This document shows positions 8,735 to 17,819 of a stretch of 64,000 bases of DNA, piece after piece. The position numbers were made by a program, and so were the translations under genes. Position 1 is the first letter of the stretch, and the number at the start of each line of letters is the position of its first letter. The notes beneath the pieces were generated by a model. It saw nothing but the letters and a program-made list of their open reading frames with translations, was not told the origin of the DNA and did no database searches. This DNA comes from Streptomyces sp. SAI-127. GTDB lineage: Bacteria; Actinomycetota; Actinomycetes; Streptomycetales; Streptomycetaceae. The stretch spans positions 3,844,001-3,908,000 of the forward strand of contig NZ_JARXYJ010000001.1 in the NCBI RefSeq assembly GCF_029894425.1. The letters are read 5' to 3'.

Positions 8735-9004
8735 ATGATGTTGATCGAAGCGCTCGGCTCCGCTCTGCTCGGTCTCGTACTGGCGGGGGTGGCGGTTCAC
8801 CGCCTCGCCCACCGCCTGCCGACCCGCTCCCTGGTCCTCGCCACGGGCACCGCGGGAGCACTCTTCGGCGCCTTCGTGACCCACACCGCGCTGGACCCGG
8901 GCAACATCCTGCTGATCCTCCTGGGCGCGGCAGTGGTCTCGGTGGCGTCGCTGTCCCTGCTCCTGCGGCCGAACGGCAGACTGCGCCGATCAGCGCCGGC
9001 GTAG
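8735..9004 (+). CDS. Small integral membrane protein
   Basis: 89 residues with about three hydrophobic segments (roughly 5-22, 32-50 and 54-75) separated by short Arg/His-rich turns, so a small membrane protein. No family recognised. Two adjacent ATG codons at 8735 and 8738 follow GGGAGGGA; I took the first. It ends facing the ferritin-like gene. Confidence 0.7.
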   Translation: MMLIEALGSALLGLVLAGVAVHRLAHRLPTRSLVLATGTAGALFGAFVTHTALDPGNILLILLGAAVVSVASLSLLLRPNGRLRRSAPA

Positions 9005-9073
9005 GGGAACTGCGCGACCAGCCACAACGAACCCGCAGCCGCCGACAGAGCACAGCCCCCGAGCTGCCGGGCG

Positions 9074-9820
9074 CTAAGCCGCCAGGCCCAGCGCAGCCAT
9101 CCGCTTCGTGTGCGCCTCGGTGATCCGCGAGAACATCCGCCCCACCTCGGCGAGATCGAACCCGTCGGCGACCCCACCCACGAGCATCGTCGACAACGCG
9201 TCCCGGTCGGCGACGACCCGCTGCGACTGCGACAGCGCCTCCCCCATCAAGCGCCGCGCCCACAGGGCCAGTCGGCCGCCCACCCGCGGGTCCGCGTCGA
9301 TCGCCGCCCGCACCTTCTCGACGGCGAACCCGGCGTGCCCGGTGTCGTCGAGGACGGCCAGCACCAGCTCGCGCGAGTCCGCGTCGAGCCGCGCCGCGAC
9401 CTCACGGTAGAAGTCACTGGCGATCGAGTCGCCGACGTACGCCTTGACGAGCCCCTCCAGCCAGTCCGAGGGCGCCGTCTGCCGGTGGAAGCCGTCGAGT
9501 GCCGCGACGAACGGCTCCATCGCGAGCGTCGGCTCCTCGCCGATCTCGGCCAGCCGGTCACGCAGCTTCTCGTAGTGGTGGAACTCGGCCGACGCCATCT
9601 TCGCCAGCTCCGCCTTGTCCGCCAGCGTCGGCGCCAGCTTCGCGTCCTCCGCGAGCCGCTCGAAGGCCGCCAGTTCGCCGTACGCGAGCGCGCCGAGCAG
9701 GTCGACGACCGCGGCTCGGTACTGCGGGTCGGCGGAGGCCTTCGTCCAGTCCTGGGCGGCGACTCCGGTGGGTTCGGCAGGGGTCTCGGAGGCGTTGTCG
9801 GGCTTGTCAGAGGTCGTCAT
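9074..9820 (-). CDS. Ferritin-like fold protein
   Basis: 248-residue mostly alpha-helical protein of the ferritin-like superfamily, similar to actinobacterial proteins sometimes named after the MiaE tRNA hydroxylase (Rv3210c counterpart). Helices contain the Glu and ExxH-type ligands expected for a di-metal site: EFHHYEKLRDRL near residue 77, AFERLAED earlier, and GHAGFAVEKVRA later. An Asp/Pro/Thr-rich head precedes them. I chose the ATG at 9820 (MTTSDKPDN); the longer frame reads through promoter-like DNA. It is divergent from the helicase gene. Confidence 0.8.
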   Translation of the reverse strand: MTTSDKPDNASETPAEPTGVAAQDWTKASADPQYRAAVVDLLGALAYGELAAFERLAEDAKLAPTLADKAELAKMASAEFHHYEKLRDRLAEIGEEPTLAMEPFVAALDGFHRQTAPSDWLEGLVKAYVGDSIASDFYREVAARLDADSRELVLAVLDDTGHAGFAVEKVRAAIDADPRVGGRLALWARRLMGEALSQSQRVVADRDALSTMLVGGVADGFDLAEVGRMFSRITEAHTKRMAALGLAA

Positions 9821-10222
9821 GAAGCGCACAATAGCCCGCTCTCCGGACGGCGGAAGGCCCTGGTCAATCAGTGTGACGACGACTACGTGACCAAATCGGC
9901 CATCGCATGTGCACGATTCCGGGGTATGGTGGTAATGCGCCTGCTGGTACGACGGCACTTCATGAGTGCACCGAACCTCGACAGGCCGCACGTATGAGGA
10001 TGCCCGGTCGGTGGCCCGATCGGCTCCGACCCGACAGCCCTCCTCGCCCGTACGGCACTGTGCGTACGGAGTTCGGAGGGGGACCCTCAGCGGTACGAGC
10101 GCTAGAGCGTCGGCAGTGGTCCCGTGTCATTACGGCTTAGCCCGTAAGGCAGCCGACGTCCCCAGCACGGTAGACGACCCCCTGCGCTCGCCTCGCACCG
10201 CGCACACAGAAGAGGCAGCACC
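9821..10222. promoter_or_regulatory. Divergent intergenic region and helicase leader
   Basis: 402 gene-free bases between the ferritin-like gene and the RNA helicase. It should hold both promoters and a 5' leader for the helicase. I see GAAGAGG seven bases before the CTG start and no convincing terminator, riboswitch or -35/-10 pair. An in-frame TAA at 10145 bounds the helicase frame. Confidence 0.45.
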
Positions 10223-13051
10223 CTGACTACGACCTTCCGCGATCTCGGGATTCTCACCGAGACGGCCGAGGCCCTCGAAGCCGTCGGCATCATCAACCCG
10301 TTCCCCATCCAGCAGATGACGCTCCCGGTCGCCCTCTCCGGCTCCGACGTCATCGGCCAGGCCAAGACCGGCACCGGCAAGACGCTGGGCTTCGGCCTTC
10401 CGCTCCTCGAGCGCGTCACCGTCCCCGCCGACGTCGAGGCCGGCCGCGCCAAGCCCGAGGACCTCACCGACGCCCCGCAGGCGCTCGTCGTCGTCCCCAC
10501 GCGCGAGCTGTGCACCCAGGTCACCAACGACCTGCTGACCGCGGGCAAGGTGCGCAACGTACGCGTCCTCGCCATCTACGGCGGCCGCGCCTACGAGCCT
10601 CAGGTCGAGGCCCTCAAGAAGGGCGTCGACGTCGTCGTCGGCACCCCGGGCCGACTGCTGGACCTCGCGGGCCAGAAGAAGCTCAACCTCGGCCACATCA
10701 GGGCGCTCGTCCTCGACGAGGCCGACGAGATGCTCGACCTGGGCTTCCTGCCCGACGTCGAGAAGATCATCAACATGCTGCCGGCCCGCCGCCAGACGAT
10801 GCTGTTCTCGGCGACCATGCCGGGCGCGGTCATCGGTCTCGCGCGCCGCTACATGTCGCAGCCCACGCACATCAACGCCACCTCGCCCGACGACGCGGGC
10901 AGGACGGTCGCGAACACCAAGCAGCACGTGTACCGCGCGCACAACATGGACAAGCCCGAGATGGTCGCGCGCATACTGCAGGCCGACGGCCGGGGACTGG
11001 TCATGGTCTTCTGCCGCACCAAGCGCACCGCGGCCGACCTGGCCGACCAGCTCCAGCAGCGCGGCTTCGCCGCCGGCGCGGTCCACGGCGACCTGGGCCA
11101 GGGCGCCCGTGAGCAGGCGCTGCGCGCCTTCCGCAACGGCAAGGTGGACGTCCTCGTCTGCACCGACGTCGCCGCCCGCGGCATCGACGTCGAGGGCGTC
11201 ACGCACGTCATCAACTACCAGTCTCCCGAAGAGGAGAAGACGTACCTGCACCGCATCGGCCGTACCGGTCGCGCGGGTGCCAAGGGCATCGCGATCACCC
11301 TCGTCGACTGGGACGACATCCCGCGCTGGCAGCTGATCAACAAGGCGCTCGAGCTCAACTTCAACGATCCGCCGGAGACGTACTCCACCTCCCCGCACTT
11401 CTACGAGGAGTTGAGCATCCCCGCGGGCACCAAGGGTGTCCTGCCGCGGGGCGAGCGCACGCGCGCGGGGCTCGCCGCGGAGGAGCTGGAGGACCTGGGC
11501 GAGCCGGGCGGACGCGGTGCACGCGGCCGTGGTGACCGTGACCGGGGCCGCGGGCGTGGTGGCCGGGACGAGTCCCGCTCCGCCGACCGCGAGCGCTCGG
11601 AGCGTACGCCGCGCCGTCGCCGTCGTACCCGTGGTGGGACGGCGCCGGACGTGACGGCCCCCGCCGAGGCGGTCGCCCCGTCGGAGACCACCGCGGTCGA
11701 GGACACCACCGCGACCCGCACCCCGCGCCGTCGCCGCCGCACCCGCGGCGGGGCGTCCGACTCGGCGCCGGCCACGGCGACCGCGGCAGCGGCGGCGGTC
11801 GAACCCGCCGTGTCCGAGGCCGCGGAGTCCGCCGTCACGGCGGCGGAGGGCCCGTCCCTCGGCACCGAGACCCCGGCCAAGCCGCGCCGCCGCCGGACCC
11901 GCAGGTCGGCGGAGACGCCGGCCGCGGTGGAGACGGTCGTCGAGACCACGCCGGTCACGGATGCCGCTCCGGCCACCGAGGCCGCTCCGGAGGCGGAGGC
12001 TCCGGCCACGAAGCCGCGCCGTACGCGCAAGACGGCGGTTGCGGCTCCGGCCGCGGAGACCGCCGTTGACACGGCCGAAGCCACCGAGGCCAAGCCCCGC
12101 CGCACCCGCAAGGCAGCCGCCACTCCCGCCGCCGAGACGGCAGTGGACACCGCGGAAGGCACGGCCACCAAGCCGCGCCGCACCCGCAAGACCACGACCG
12201 CGACCGCGACCGCGACGACGGAGGCCACCGCCGACACGGCGGAGACCGCGGAGGCCAAGCCCCGGCGCACCCGCAAGGCCGCAGCCCCGGCTACGACCGC
12301 CGCCGAGACCGCGGTGGACACGGCGGAGGCCGTGGAGGCCAAGCCGCGCCGCACCCGCAAGGCAGCCGCCACTCCGGCCGCGGAGGCCACCGTGGATACG
12401 GCAGAGGCCACCGAGGCCAAGCCGCGCCGCACCCGCAAGGCCGCAGCCCCGGCTACGACCGCCGCCGAGACCGCGGTGGACACGGCCGAAGCCACCGAGG
12501 CCAAGCCCCGCCGCACCCGCAAGGCAGCCGCCACTCCGGCCGCGGAAGCCGCGGTGGACACGGCCGAGGCGACGGAAGCCAAGCCGCGCCGCCGCACCCG
12601 CAAGGCCGCCGAGCCCGCCGTGACCGCCGACATCCCGGCCCAGGCGGTCCAGGAGCCGGAGGCGGTCGAGGTGGCCAACCCGCGACGTACGCGAAAGACG
12701 GCGAGCTCGGCGAAGGCGGCCGAGACGGCAGTGGACACCGCGGAAGGCACGGCCACCAAGCCGCGCCGCACCCGCAAGACCACGACCGCGACCGCGACCG
12801 CGACGACGGAGGCCACCGCCGACACGGCGGAGACCGCGGAGGCCAAGCCCCGGCGCACGCGCAAGACCGCGGCCACCGCCGAGGTCGTCGCGGACACGGT
12901 CGAGGCCAAGCCCCGTCGGCGTACCACCCGCAAGGCCGCCGAGCCCGTCCTGACCGCCGACATCCCGGCCCAGGCGGACCAGGAGCCGAAGGTTGCCGCA
13001 CCGCGCCGCCGGACCCGCAAGACGGCCGCCGCGGAGCCCGCGGACAGCTGA
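10223..13051 (+). CDS. DEAD-box ATP-dependent RNA helicase (RhlE-like), CTG start
   Basis: 942-residue RNA helicase that uses ATP to remodel RNA. Core motifs in order: Q motif (FRDLG and FPIQQM), AKTGTGKT, PTREL, TPGR, DEAD, SAT, ARGIDV and HRIGRTGRAG, covering about 1-400. From about 430 the protein is an Arg/Gly region followed by a disordered Ala/Thr/Glu tail with many KPRRTRK cores, likely an RNA-binding extension. The frame has no ATG, GTG or TTG between the TAA at 10145 and the ATG at 10316, and that ATG would remove the Q motif. The CTG at 10223, preceded by GAAGAGG, gives the family N-terminus. It matches Rv3211 (rhlE). A terminator follows. Confidence 0.9.
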   Translation: MTTTFRDLGILTETAEALEAVGIINPFPIQQMTLPVALSGSDVIGQAKTGTGKTLGFGLPLLERVTVPADVEAGRAKPEDLTDAPQALVVVPTRELCTQVTNDLLTAGKVRNVRVLAIYGGRAYEPQVEALKKGVDVVVGTPGRLLDLAGQKKLNLGHIRALVLDEADEMLDLGFLPDVEKIINMLPARRQTMLFSATMPGAVIGLARRYMSQPTHINATSPDDAGRTVANTKQHVYRAHNMDKPEMVARILQADGRGLVMVFCRTKRTAADLADQLQQRGFAAGAVHGDLGQGAREQALRAFRNGKVDVLVCTDVAARGIDVEGVTHVINYQSPEEEKTYLHRIGRTGRAGAKGIAITLVDWDDIPRWQLINKALELNFNDPPETYSTSPHFYEELSIPAGTKGVLPRGERTRAGLAAEELEDLGEPGGRGARGRGDRDRGRGRGGRDESRSADRERSERTPRRRRRTRGGTAPDVTAPAEAVAPSETTAVEDTTATRTPRRRRRTRGGASDSAPATATAAAAAVEPAVSEAAESAVTAAEGPSLGTETPAKPRRRRTRRSAETPAAVETVVETTPVTDAAPATEAAPEAEAPATKPRRTRKTAVAAPAAETAVDTAEATEAKPRRTRKAAATPAAETAVDTAEGTATKPRRTRKTTTATATATTEATADTAETAEAKPRRTRKAAAPATTAAETAVDTAEAVEAKPRRTRKAAATPAAEATVDTAEATEAKPRRTRKAAAPATTAAETAVDTAEATEAKPRRTRKAAATPAAEAAVDTAEATEAKPRRRTRKAAEPAVTADIPAQAVQEPEAVEVANPRRTRKTASSAKAAETAVDTAEGTATKPRRTRKTTTATATATTEATADTAETAEAKPRRTRKTAATAEVVADTVEAKPRRRTTRKAAEPVLTADIPAQADQEPKVAAPRRRTRKTAAAEPADS
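11880..12920 (+). repeat. Repeats encoding the basic helicase tail
   Basis: Degenerate 75-80-bp in-frame units each encode KPRRTRK plus an Ala/Thr/Glu spacer. A 140-bp segment at 12131-12270 recurs exactly at 12719-12858, and a shorter segment near 12275 recurs near 12437, so amplification is recent. Confidence 0.85.
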
Positions 13052-13060
13052 ACCCAGACT

Positions 13061-13095
13061 GACGGCCCGGCCCCTTCACCTGGGGCCGGGCCGTC
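13061..13095 (+). terminator. Terminator after the RNA helicase
   Basis: Perfect 14-bp stem (GACGGCCCGGCCCC and complement) with a 7-base loop, 9 bases after the helicase stop. Confidence 0.85.
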
Positions 13096-13216
13096 GGCGT
13101 ACCCGCACCGCACCGGCCCGCAGCAGCCGGCGCCGACCACACCCATCACGACCAGGCCGGCGCCCCGCGGCCCCCTACGACGCCGGCCCCTCACCCCCGC
13201 CGGATACCCTCACCCC

Positions 13217-14086
13217 GTGAGCACCCGAGCCGTCTTCACCCCGCCCCCCGGCGCCCGTGCCTACCCCCTGCGCACCGACCGCGGTGAGTTCGCGGCCGTG
13301 GACTCGGCCGTGCCCCCCGGTGTCGCCGAGAAGGGCACCGCGCTGCTGCTGCCCGGGTTCACGGGGAGCAAGGAGGACTTCACGCTCCTCCACGAGCCGC
13401 TCACGGCGCGCGGATACCGGGTCGTGGCCGTGGACGGGCGGGGACAGTTCGAGTCGGACGGCCCGGAGACCGACGAATCCGCCTACACGCGAGGCGAGTT
13501 GGCACGGGACGTGCTCGCCCAGGCCGCCGCGCTCGACGCACCCCTGCACCTGCTCGGACATTCCCTGGGCGGTCAGATCGCGCGCGCTGCCGTACTGCTC
13601 GACCACTCCCCCTTCCTGTCCTTCACCCTCGTCTCCTCGGGCCCCGCGCAGATCTCCGACTCCCAGCAGCAGCGGGTGAAGCTGCTGCGGGACGCGCTCG
13701 GTGTGATGACGATGACCGAGGTGTGGGACGCGATCCTGGCCATGGGCCCGCCGGAGGAGGTGGGCGGCCCCGCCAAGGGCATCGGGGACGTCGAACAGCT
13801 CCGCCGCCGCTGGCTCGGCAACAAGCCCGCCCAACTCCTCGCGACGGGCCGCCAGTTGTGCACCGAGCCGGACCGGGTCGGCGAACTCGCCGCCGTCCCG
13901 CTGCCGTTCCACGTCCTGTCCGGATCGCAGGACGACACCTGGCCGGTGCCTCTCCTCGACGACATGGCCGTACGACTGGGCGCCCGCCGCACGGTGATCC
14001 CGGGAGCCGAACACTCCCCCAACGCCGACCAGCCCCTCCCCATGGCCCACGCCCTGGCCGACTTCTGGGACGGCGTCGGCCGTTGA
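13217..14086 (+). CDS. Alpha/beta hydrolase
   Basis: 289-residue hydrolase of the alpha/beta fold. LLLPGFTGSKEDF at 43-55 forms the oxyanion region, GHSLGG gives nucleophile Ser116, the acid is probably Asp239 or Asp240 (SGSQDDTW) and the base His266 (GAEHSPN). The fold and the small cap suggest an esterase or lactonase-type enzyme; substrate unknown. GTG start; no signal peptide. It ends tail-to-tail with the NYN gene, 13 bases apart. Confidence 0.88.
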   Translation: MSTRAVFTPPPGARAYPLRTDRGEFAAVDSAVPPGVAEKGTALLLPGFTGSKEDFTLLHEPLTARGYRVVAVDGRGQFESDGPETDESAYTRGELARDVLAQAAALDAPLHLLGHSLGGQIARAAVLLDHSPFLSFTLVSSGPAQISDSQQQRVKLLRDALGVMTMTEVWDAILAMGPPEEVGGPAKGIGDVEQLRRRWLGNKPAQLLATGRQLCTEPDRVGELAAVPLPFHVLSGSQDDTWPVPLLDDMAVRLGARRTVIPGAEHSPNADQPLPMAHALADFWDGVGR

Positions 14087-14099
14087 GCGGGGCGAGTGG

Positions 14100-14993
14100 T
14101 CAGTACTGCCCCTGCAAGTGCTCCCAGAACCCGTCCCGCAGTGACCGTCGCAGATCCGCCTGCCCCCGCAGTGAGTACTGGAGAAGCACCTCCGCCTCCA
14201 CCAGCAGGTCCTGGTCCACCGAGCCCGGCAGATACGGATGGCCGGGCAGCAGCTCCTGCAGCGCCGCCCTCCCCCGCTCCGCAAGCCACTTCGCGGCGAT
14301 CTGCGCGCCCACGAAACGGACGTCGTCGCGAGTGGGCCGGGTGGTCGTCGCCTCGTAGGGCACGGCCGCCCGCCGGGAGACGTACGGCTTGAAGAAGTCG
14401 AGGTCGAGGGTGCGCTGGCTGTCGACCTCCCAGAGGAGGGGTTCCGCCTGGTTGCGGCCCTCCGGTGCCTCGATGCCCCACAGGTGCACGCGGGCGCCGT
14501 AACCCTGAGCCGCCTCGACCGCCGAGACCAGGTCCTCGTCTCCGCCCAGCAGTGCCGCGTCGCTGATGGCGCGGTGCCGGGCCAGGGACTCCAGGTCGGA
14601 GCGGATCAGCGAGTCGACGCCCTTCTGCTGGTTGTTGGCGTTGAGGTTGCCCAACCGGACCTTCACGTCCGGGAGTTCGGCGATGGACTGCTGTTCCGAC
14701 GTGTGGATGCGGCGTCTCGCGCCGTCGTACCAGTAGACCCTCAGCAGTCTGCTGTCCGCGAAGATGGTGCGGGCCCGGTCGATGAGGGCCTCGATGAGGC
14801 CCTCGGCGTCGAGGTCGAAGGCGCGACGGTCCTCGGTGCCGGCGACGAGTCGTCCCGCGGCCGCGTAGAGGTATCCCGCGTCGACGAAGATCGCATGTGT
14901 CGAGGGCGTCTTCGCGACCTCGGCGAGCATGCGCGTGAGCAGCTCGTTGGTGCGGTCGATGCGGGCGCTCAGGGGCGCCAGGTCGTCGTTCAT
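14100..14993 (-). CDS. NYN (PIN-like) nuclease-domain protein
   Basis: 297 residues. The N-terminal half is an NYN domain, a PIN-like RNase fold, with the expected acidic residues: FVDAGYLY, VYWYDG, KGVDSLI and GGDEDLV. Around 15-20 residues of coiled helix precede it (ARIDRTNELLTRMLAEV). The C-terminal half is helical and unassigned. The family usually cleaves RNA with a divalent metal; activity here is inferred. I used the ATG at 14993; an in-frame ATG at 15002 adds three residues and cannot be excluded. Confidence 0.8.
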   Translation of the reverse strand: MNDDLAPLSARIDRTNELLTRMLAEVAKTPSTHAIFVDAGYLYAAAGRLVAGTEDRRAFDLDAEGLIEALIDRARTIFADSRLLRVYWYDGARRRIHTSEQQSIAELPDVKVRLGNLNANNQQKGVDSLIRSDLESLARHRAISDAALLGGDEDLVSAVEAAQGYGARVHLWGIEAPEGRNQAEPLLWEVDSQRTLDLDFFKPYVSRRAAVPYEATTTRPTRDDVRFVGAQIAAKWLAERGRAALQELLPGHPYLPGSVDQDLLVEAEVLLQYSLRGQADLRRSLRDGFWEHLQGQY

Positions 14994-15187
14994 CGCACCC
15001 ATTGTCCCGGCGGTCACGCTGCGAACACAACCGGTCCCAAGGAGTCTCCGGAGACTCACTTACCGGTCAGTAGTTAGCCGTTCGAAAAATTTCTTTAGCG
15101 TAGGGAATGTTTGTAACACGAACCCCGTTGACTACTCACGTACGCAGTAATTCTCCGCAGGAGGATGACCAGACGAAGGGAGAAGCC

Positions 15188-15340
15188 ATGCGCTTCGAAA
15201 TCATGCGACTCGACGACGTCGACGGCACGCCCGTGGACAGTACTGTCGTGGACGCCGCCTCCGTCAACCGGATCGTTCAGCAGGCCGCCGCCATAGGACA
15301 GCGGCTCTGGATCCGTCCGGCCGACACCTCGGCCTCGTAA
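15188..15340 (+). CDS. Conserved small protein, function unknown
   Basis: 50 residues, beginning MRFEIMRLDDVDGTPVDS, from an ATG preceded by GAAGGGAG. It looks like a compact alpha/beta peptide with no membrane segment. I recall similar small proteins in other Streptomyces but no function. A strong terminator follows at 15366, so it is a monocistronic unit with its own promoter region at 15003-15187. Confidence 0.7.
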   Translation: MRFEIMRLDDVDGTPVDSTVVDAASVNRIVQQAAAIGQRLWIRPADTSAS

Positions 15341-15365
15341 CAGACGCGGATCACCGCCGAAGCTT

Positions 15366-15405
15366 CAGAGCCCCCGCCAGGCATCGACGCCGGGCGGGGG
15401 CTCTG
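15366..15405 (+). terminator. Terminator after the 50-aa protein
   Basis: 13-bp stem (CAGAGCCCCCGCC with GGCGGGGGCTCTG), 14-base loop, 25 bases after the stop. It can also serve the converging marC gene. Confidence 0.8.
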
Positions 15406-15452
15406 CGCATACCCATGGCCGCCGTACCCATGGCCGCCATATTCATGGCCGC

Positions 15453-16058
15453 TCAGCTCGCCTGGACCACCTGGGTGATCCCGTTGATGATCTGCTGCAC
15501 GGCGATCGCGGAGAGCATCATCCCCGCGAGCCGTGTCACCAGCACGACCCCGCCGTCCTTGATGACCCGGATGATCAGCAGCGAGTACCGCATCACCAGC
15601 CACAGCACGACATGGATGGCGAGGATCGCCGTCCACACCGAGACCTGCGTGGCGACACTGTGGGCCTTCTGCACGGCGAGGATGACGGAGACGATCGCAC
15701 CCGGGCCCGCCAGCAGCGGCATGCCCAGGGGGACGAGCGCCACGTTCACGTCCTTGGTCTGCTTCGGCTCGTCGGTCTTGCCGGTGAGCAGGTCGAGCGC
15801 GATCAGCAGGAGCAGCAGCCCGCCCGCGATCATCAGCGCGGGCACGGAGACATGCAGGTAGTTCAGGATCTGGTGGCCCAGGAGCCCGAAGACGGCGATG
15901 ACACCGCCCGCGACACAGACGGCCTGGAAGGCCATCCGCTTCTGCACCTTGCCGGGCCGGCCGGCGGTCAGCGCGAGGAAGATCGGGGTGATCCCGGGGG
16001 GATCCATGATGACGAACAGGGTGAGGAAGAGCGAGCCGAAGACGGCGACGTCGAACAT
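15453..16058 (-). CDS. MarC family integral membrane protein
   Basis: 201 residues with six predicted helices spread over the whole length, starting at the first residues (FGSLFLTLFVIMDPPG) and including the conserved DPPG and LLAGPGAI motifs. MarC/UPF0056 proteins were once linked to multiple antibiotic resistance, but the real function is unknown. It is followed by three short direct repeats (GGCCATG-based, about 15 bp each on the minus strand, 15408-15452). The PHP gene lies upstream, 82 bases away. Confidence 0.9.
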   Translation of the reverse strand: MFDVAVFGSLFLTLFVIMDPPGITPIFLALTAGRPGKVQKRMAFQAVCVAGGVIAVFGLLGHQILNYLHVSVPALMIAGGLLLLLIALDLLTGKTDEPKQTKDVNVALVPLGMPLLAGPGAIVSVILAVQKAHSVATQVSVWTAILAIHVVLWLVMRYSLLIIRVIKDGGVVLVTRLAGMMLSAIAVQQIINGITQVVQAS

Positions 16059-16140
16059 GACGGAACTGGCCTTACCGAAGGGGGTGGAACAAGGAGCCGG
16101 GCACGGCCCGGCGCCGGGTGACGGGAAGCGGGGTCGAGCC

Positions 16141-17016
16141 TCAGATTCCGCCGGCCCCCGGAACGGGAAACGCGCCCGTCGCCCGTCGCGTGATCTCCCC
16201 GTACACCTCGGGGTCGGTCGTGTACTCGCCGAGGGCGACCGTCTTGCGGCTGCCGTGGTAGTCGCTGGAGCCGGTGGTCAGCAGCCCCAGTTCCTTGGCG
16301 AGCCCGCGCAGCCGTACGCGCGTGTCCTCGTCGTGGTCCATGTGGTCGACCTCGATGCCGTCGAGCCCCGCGGCGGCCATGTCGGCGATCGCGGACTCCG
16401 GAACGGTGAGACCGCGCTTGCTCGCGCCCGGGTGGGCGAACACCGTGACCCCGCCGGCCCCCTTGACCAGCCGGATCGCCTCGAAGGGGTCGGTCTCGTG
16501 CTTCTCCACGTGGGCCCGCCCGCCGTCGGCCAGCCAGTCCTCGGTGAAGGCTTCGTCCACGCTCCGTACGACCCCGAGCTCGACGAGCGCGGTGGCGACA
16601 TGCGGCCGCCCGACGGATCCGTCACCGGCGATGCGCGCCACCTGCTCCCAGGTGACCGGCACGCCCAGCTCCTGAAGCCTGGCCACCATCCCGCGGGCCC
16701 GGGGCACCCGGTCGTCCCGCACCAGCTCCCGCTCGGCGAGCAGCGCAGGCTCCTCGGGATCGAAGAGGTAGGCCAGCATGTGCATGGACACCCCGCCGAT
16801 CCGGCAGGACAGCTCGGCCCCGGTGACGAGGGTCAGTCCCACGGGCAGCGCGGCAACGGCCGCGCCGTACCCGCGAGTCGTGTCGTGATCGGTGAGGGCG
16901 ACGACGTCCAGCCCCGCAGCGGCGGCGTTCCGCACCAGCTCGGCGGGCGTGTCGGTCCCGTCGGAGGCCGTGGAGTGGCAGTGCAGATCGATGCGCACGA
17001 CGCGGACTCCAGACAC
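16141..17016 (-). CDS. PHP-domain phosphoesterase
   Basis: 291-residue metal-dependent phosphoesterase of the PHP superfamily. Metal ligands are visible as DLHCHSTASDG (H12, H14, D19), TDHDT, GAEL, FAHPGAS and SSDYHG. This arrangement fits the YciV/RNase AM group (nucleoside 3',5'-bisphosphate phosphatase or 5'-3' exonuclease on short RNA) rather than histidinol phosphatase. The start at 17016 gives MSGVRVVRID; a shorter GTG start (VRIDLHCH) is possible. Cytoplasmic. Confidence 0.85.
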   Translation of the reverse strand: MSGVRVVRIDLHCHSTASDGTDTPAELVRNAAAAGLDVVALTDHDTTRGYGAAVAALPVGLTLVTGAELSCRIGGVSMHMLAYLFDPEEPALLAERELVRDDRVPRARGMVARLQELGVPVTWEQVARIAGDGSVGRPHVATALVELGVVRSVDEAFTEDWLADGGRAHVEKHETDPFEAIRLVKGAGGVTVFAHPGASKRGLTVPESAIADMAAAGLDGIEVDHMDHDEDTRVRLRGLAKELGLLTTGSSDYHGSRKTVALGEYTTDPEVYGEITRRATGAFPVPGAGGI

Positions 17017-17100
17017 TGACGGAACAGAAGAGGACGCTCAAGGATAACCAGATCATCCAGCTCCTCTGTCACACCCGCTGCACGGGTGCGCCCCCTACAG

Positions 17101-17742
17101 TCAGGGTTTCAGCAGCCGGGGCGACAGCGCCCCGCAGGGCACCAGTTCCACTTCCGCCCCCGCGTCCCGCAGATCCGTGAGCACCAGCTCGTCATACATC
17201 AGCAACCCGGACTGCTCGGGCCAGACGACCGCCCACAGCCACATCCCGAGCGCCTCCCCCGCGAACACCGCCCGGTCGTCCGGCGCCCCGGCGACATGCC
17301 ACAGCGGAGTCGGCCGGCCGGCAGCGAGCACCTTCGCCTGCGCCGGCTTCTCCACGCTCATGTACGGTCCCGGATCCGGCCCGTCGATGCCCGCGTAACG
17401 CGCCCCGAGCCCGACCCCGAGCTCCTCGGCCACGAGAATCAGCTCGCCGACACCCCCGAGCGGCCCGGGTCCCGTGCAGGCCACCGCCGTGGCGCGGCCG
17501 CCGCTGCGGTCGTCACCGGCGCAGGTCACGCCCGTGAACAGCCAGCCGACCGGCAGCGGCCAGGGCATCCACACCGGCACCTGCGTGCGATGCACCACGA
17601 CCTCGAGGGCCTCGACGCTGGGCGGGATCACGGGCTGCAGCGGATGCACGGTCCCGTGCACGTCGCACTGCCAGGAATCGGCGAAGAGTCCGGGAGCCCT
17701 GACCCGGCCACCACACTTCGGGCAACTGGGTTCGCCCCTCAT
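17101..17742 (-). CDS. Zinc-ribbon protein, DUF6758-like
   Basis: 213 residues. The N-terminus is a single CPKCGGRVRAP knuckle with a second Cys at about 26, suggesting one structural zinc. The rest is a conserved actinomycete domain with several Trp and Pro residues and no catalytic motif I can name; I recall the family as DUF6758, with moderate certainty. It lies 84 bases upstream of the PHP gene on the same strand. Confidence 0.65.
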   Translation of the reverse strand: MRGEPSCPKCGGRVRAPGLFADSWQCDVHGTVHPLQPVIPPSVEALEVVVHRTQVPVWMPWPLPVGWLFTGVTCAGDDRSGGRATAVACTGPGPLGGVGELILVAEELGVGLGARYAGIDGPDPGPYMSVEKPAQAKVLAAGRPTPLWHVAGAPDDRAVFAGEALGMWLWAVVWPEQSGLLMYDELVLTDLRDAGAEVELVPCGALSPRLLKP

Positions 17743-17819
17743 AGGGCCCCACGGTCCTACCCTCGCTCCCTCACGTCAAGGACGATCACCCGTCCGGACG
17801 GAAGCGGTTCACCAGCACA

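Noticed and set aside
11401..13194. Long open frame (597 codons) opposite the helicase tail
   Set aside because: Its VASAVSTA pattern is the reverse of the KPRRTRK repeats and has no domain or start signal.
15125..15155. TTGACT/TAATTC promoter for the 50-aa protein
   Set aside because: The spacing is about 14 bases and other AT-rich positions are equally likely, so no call was made.
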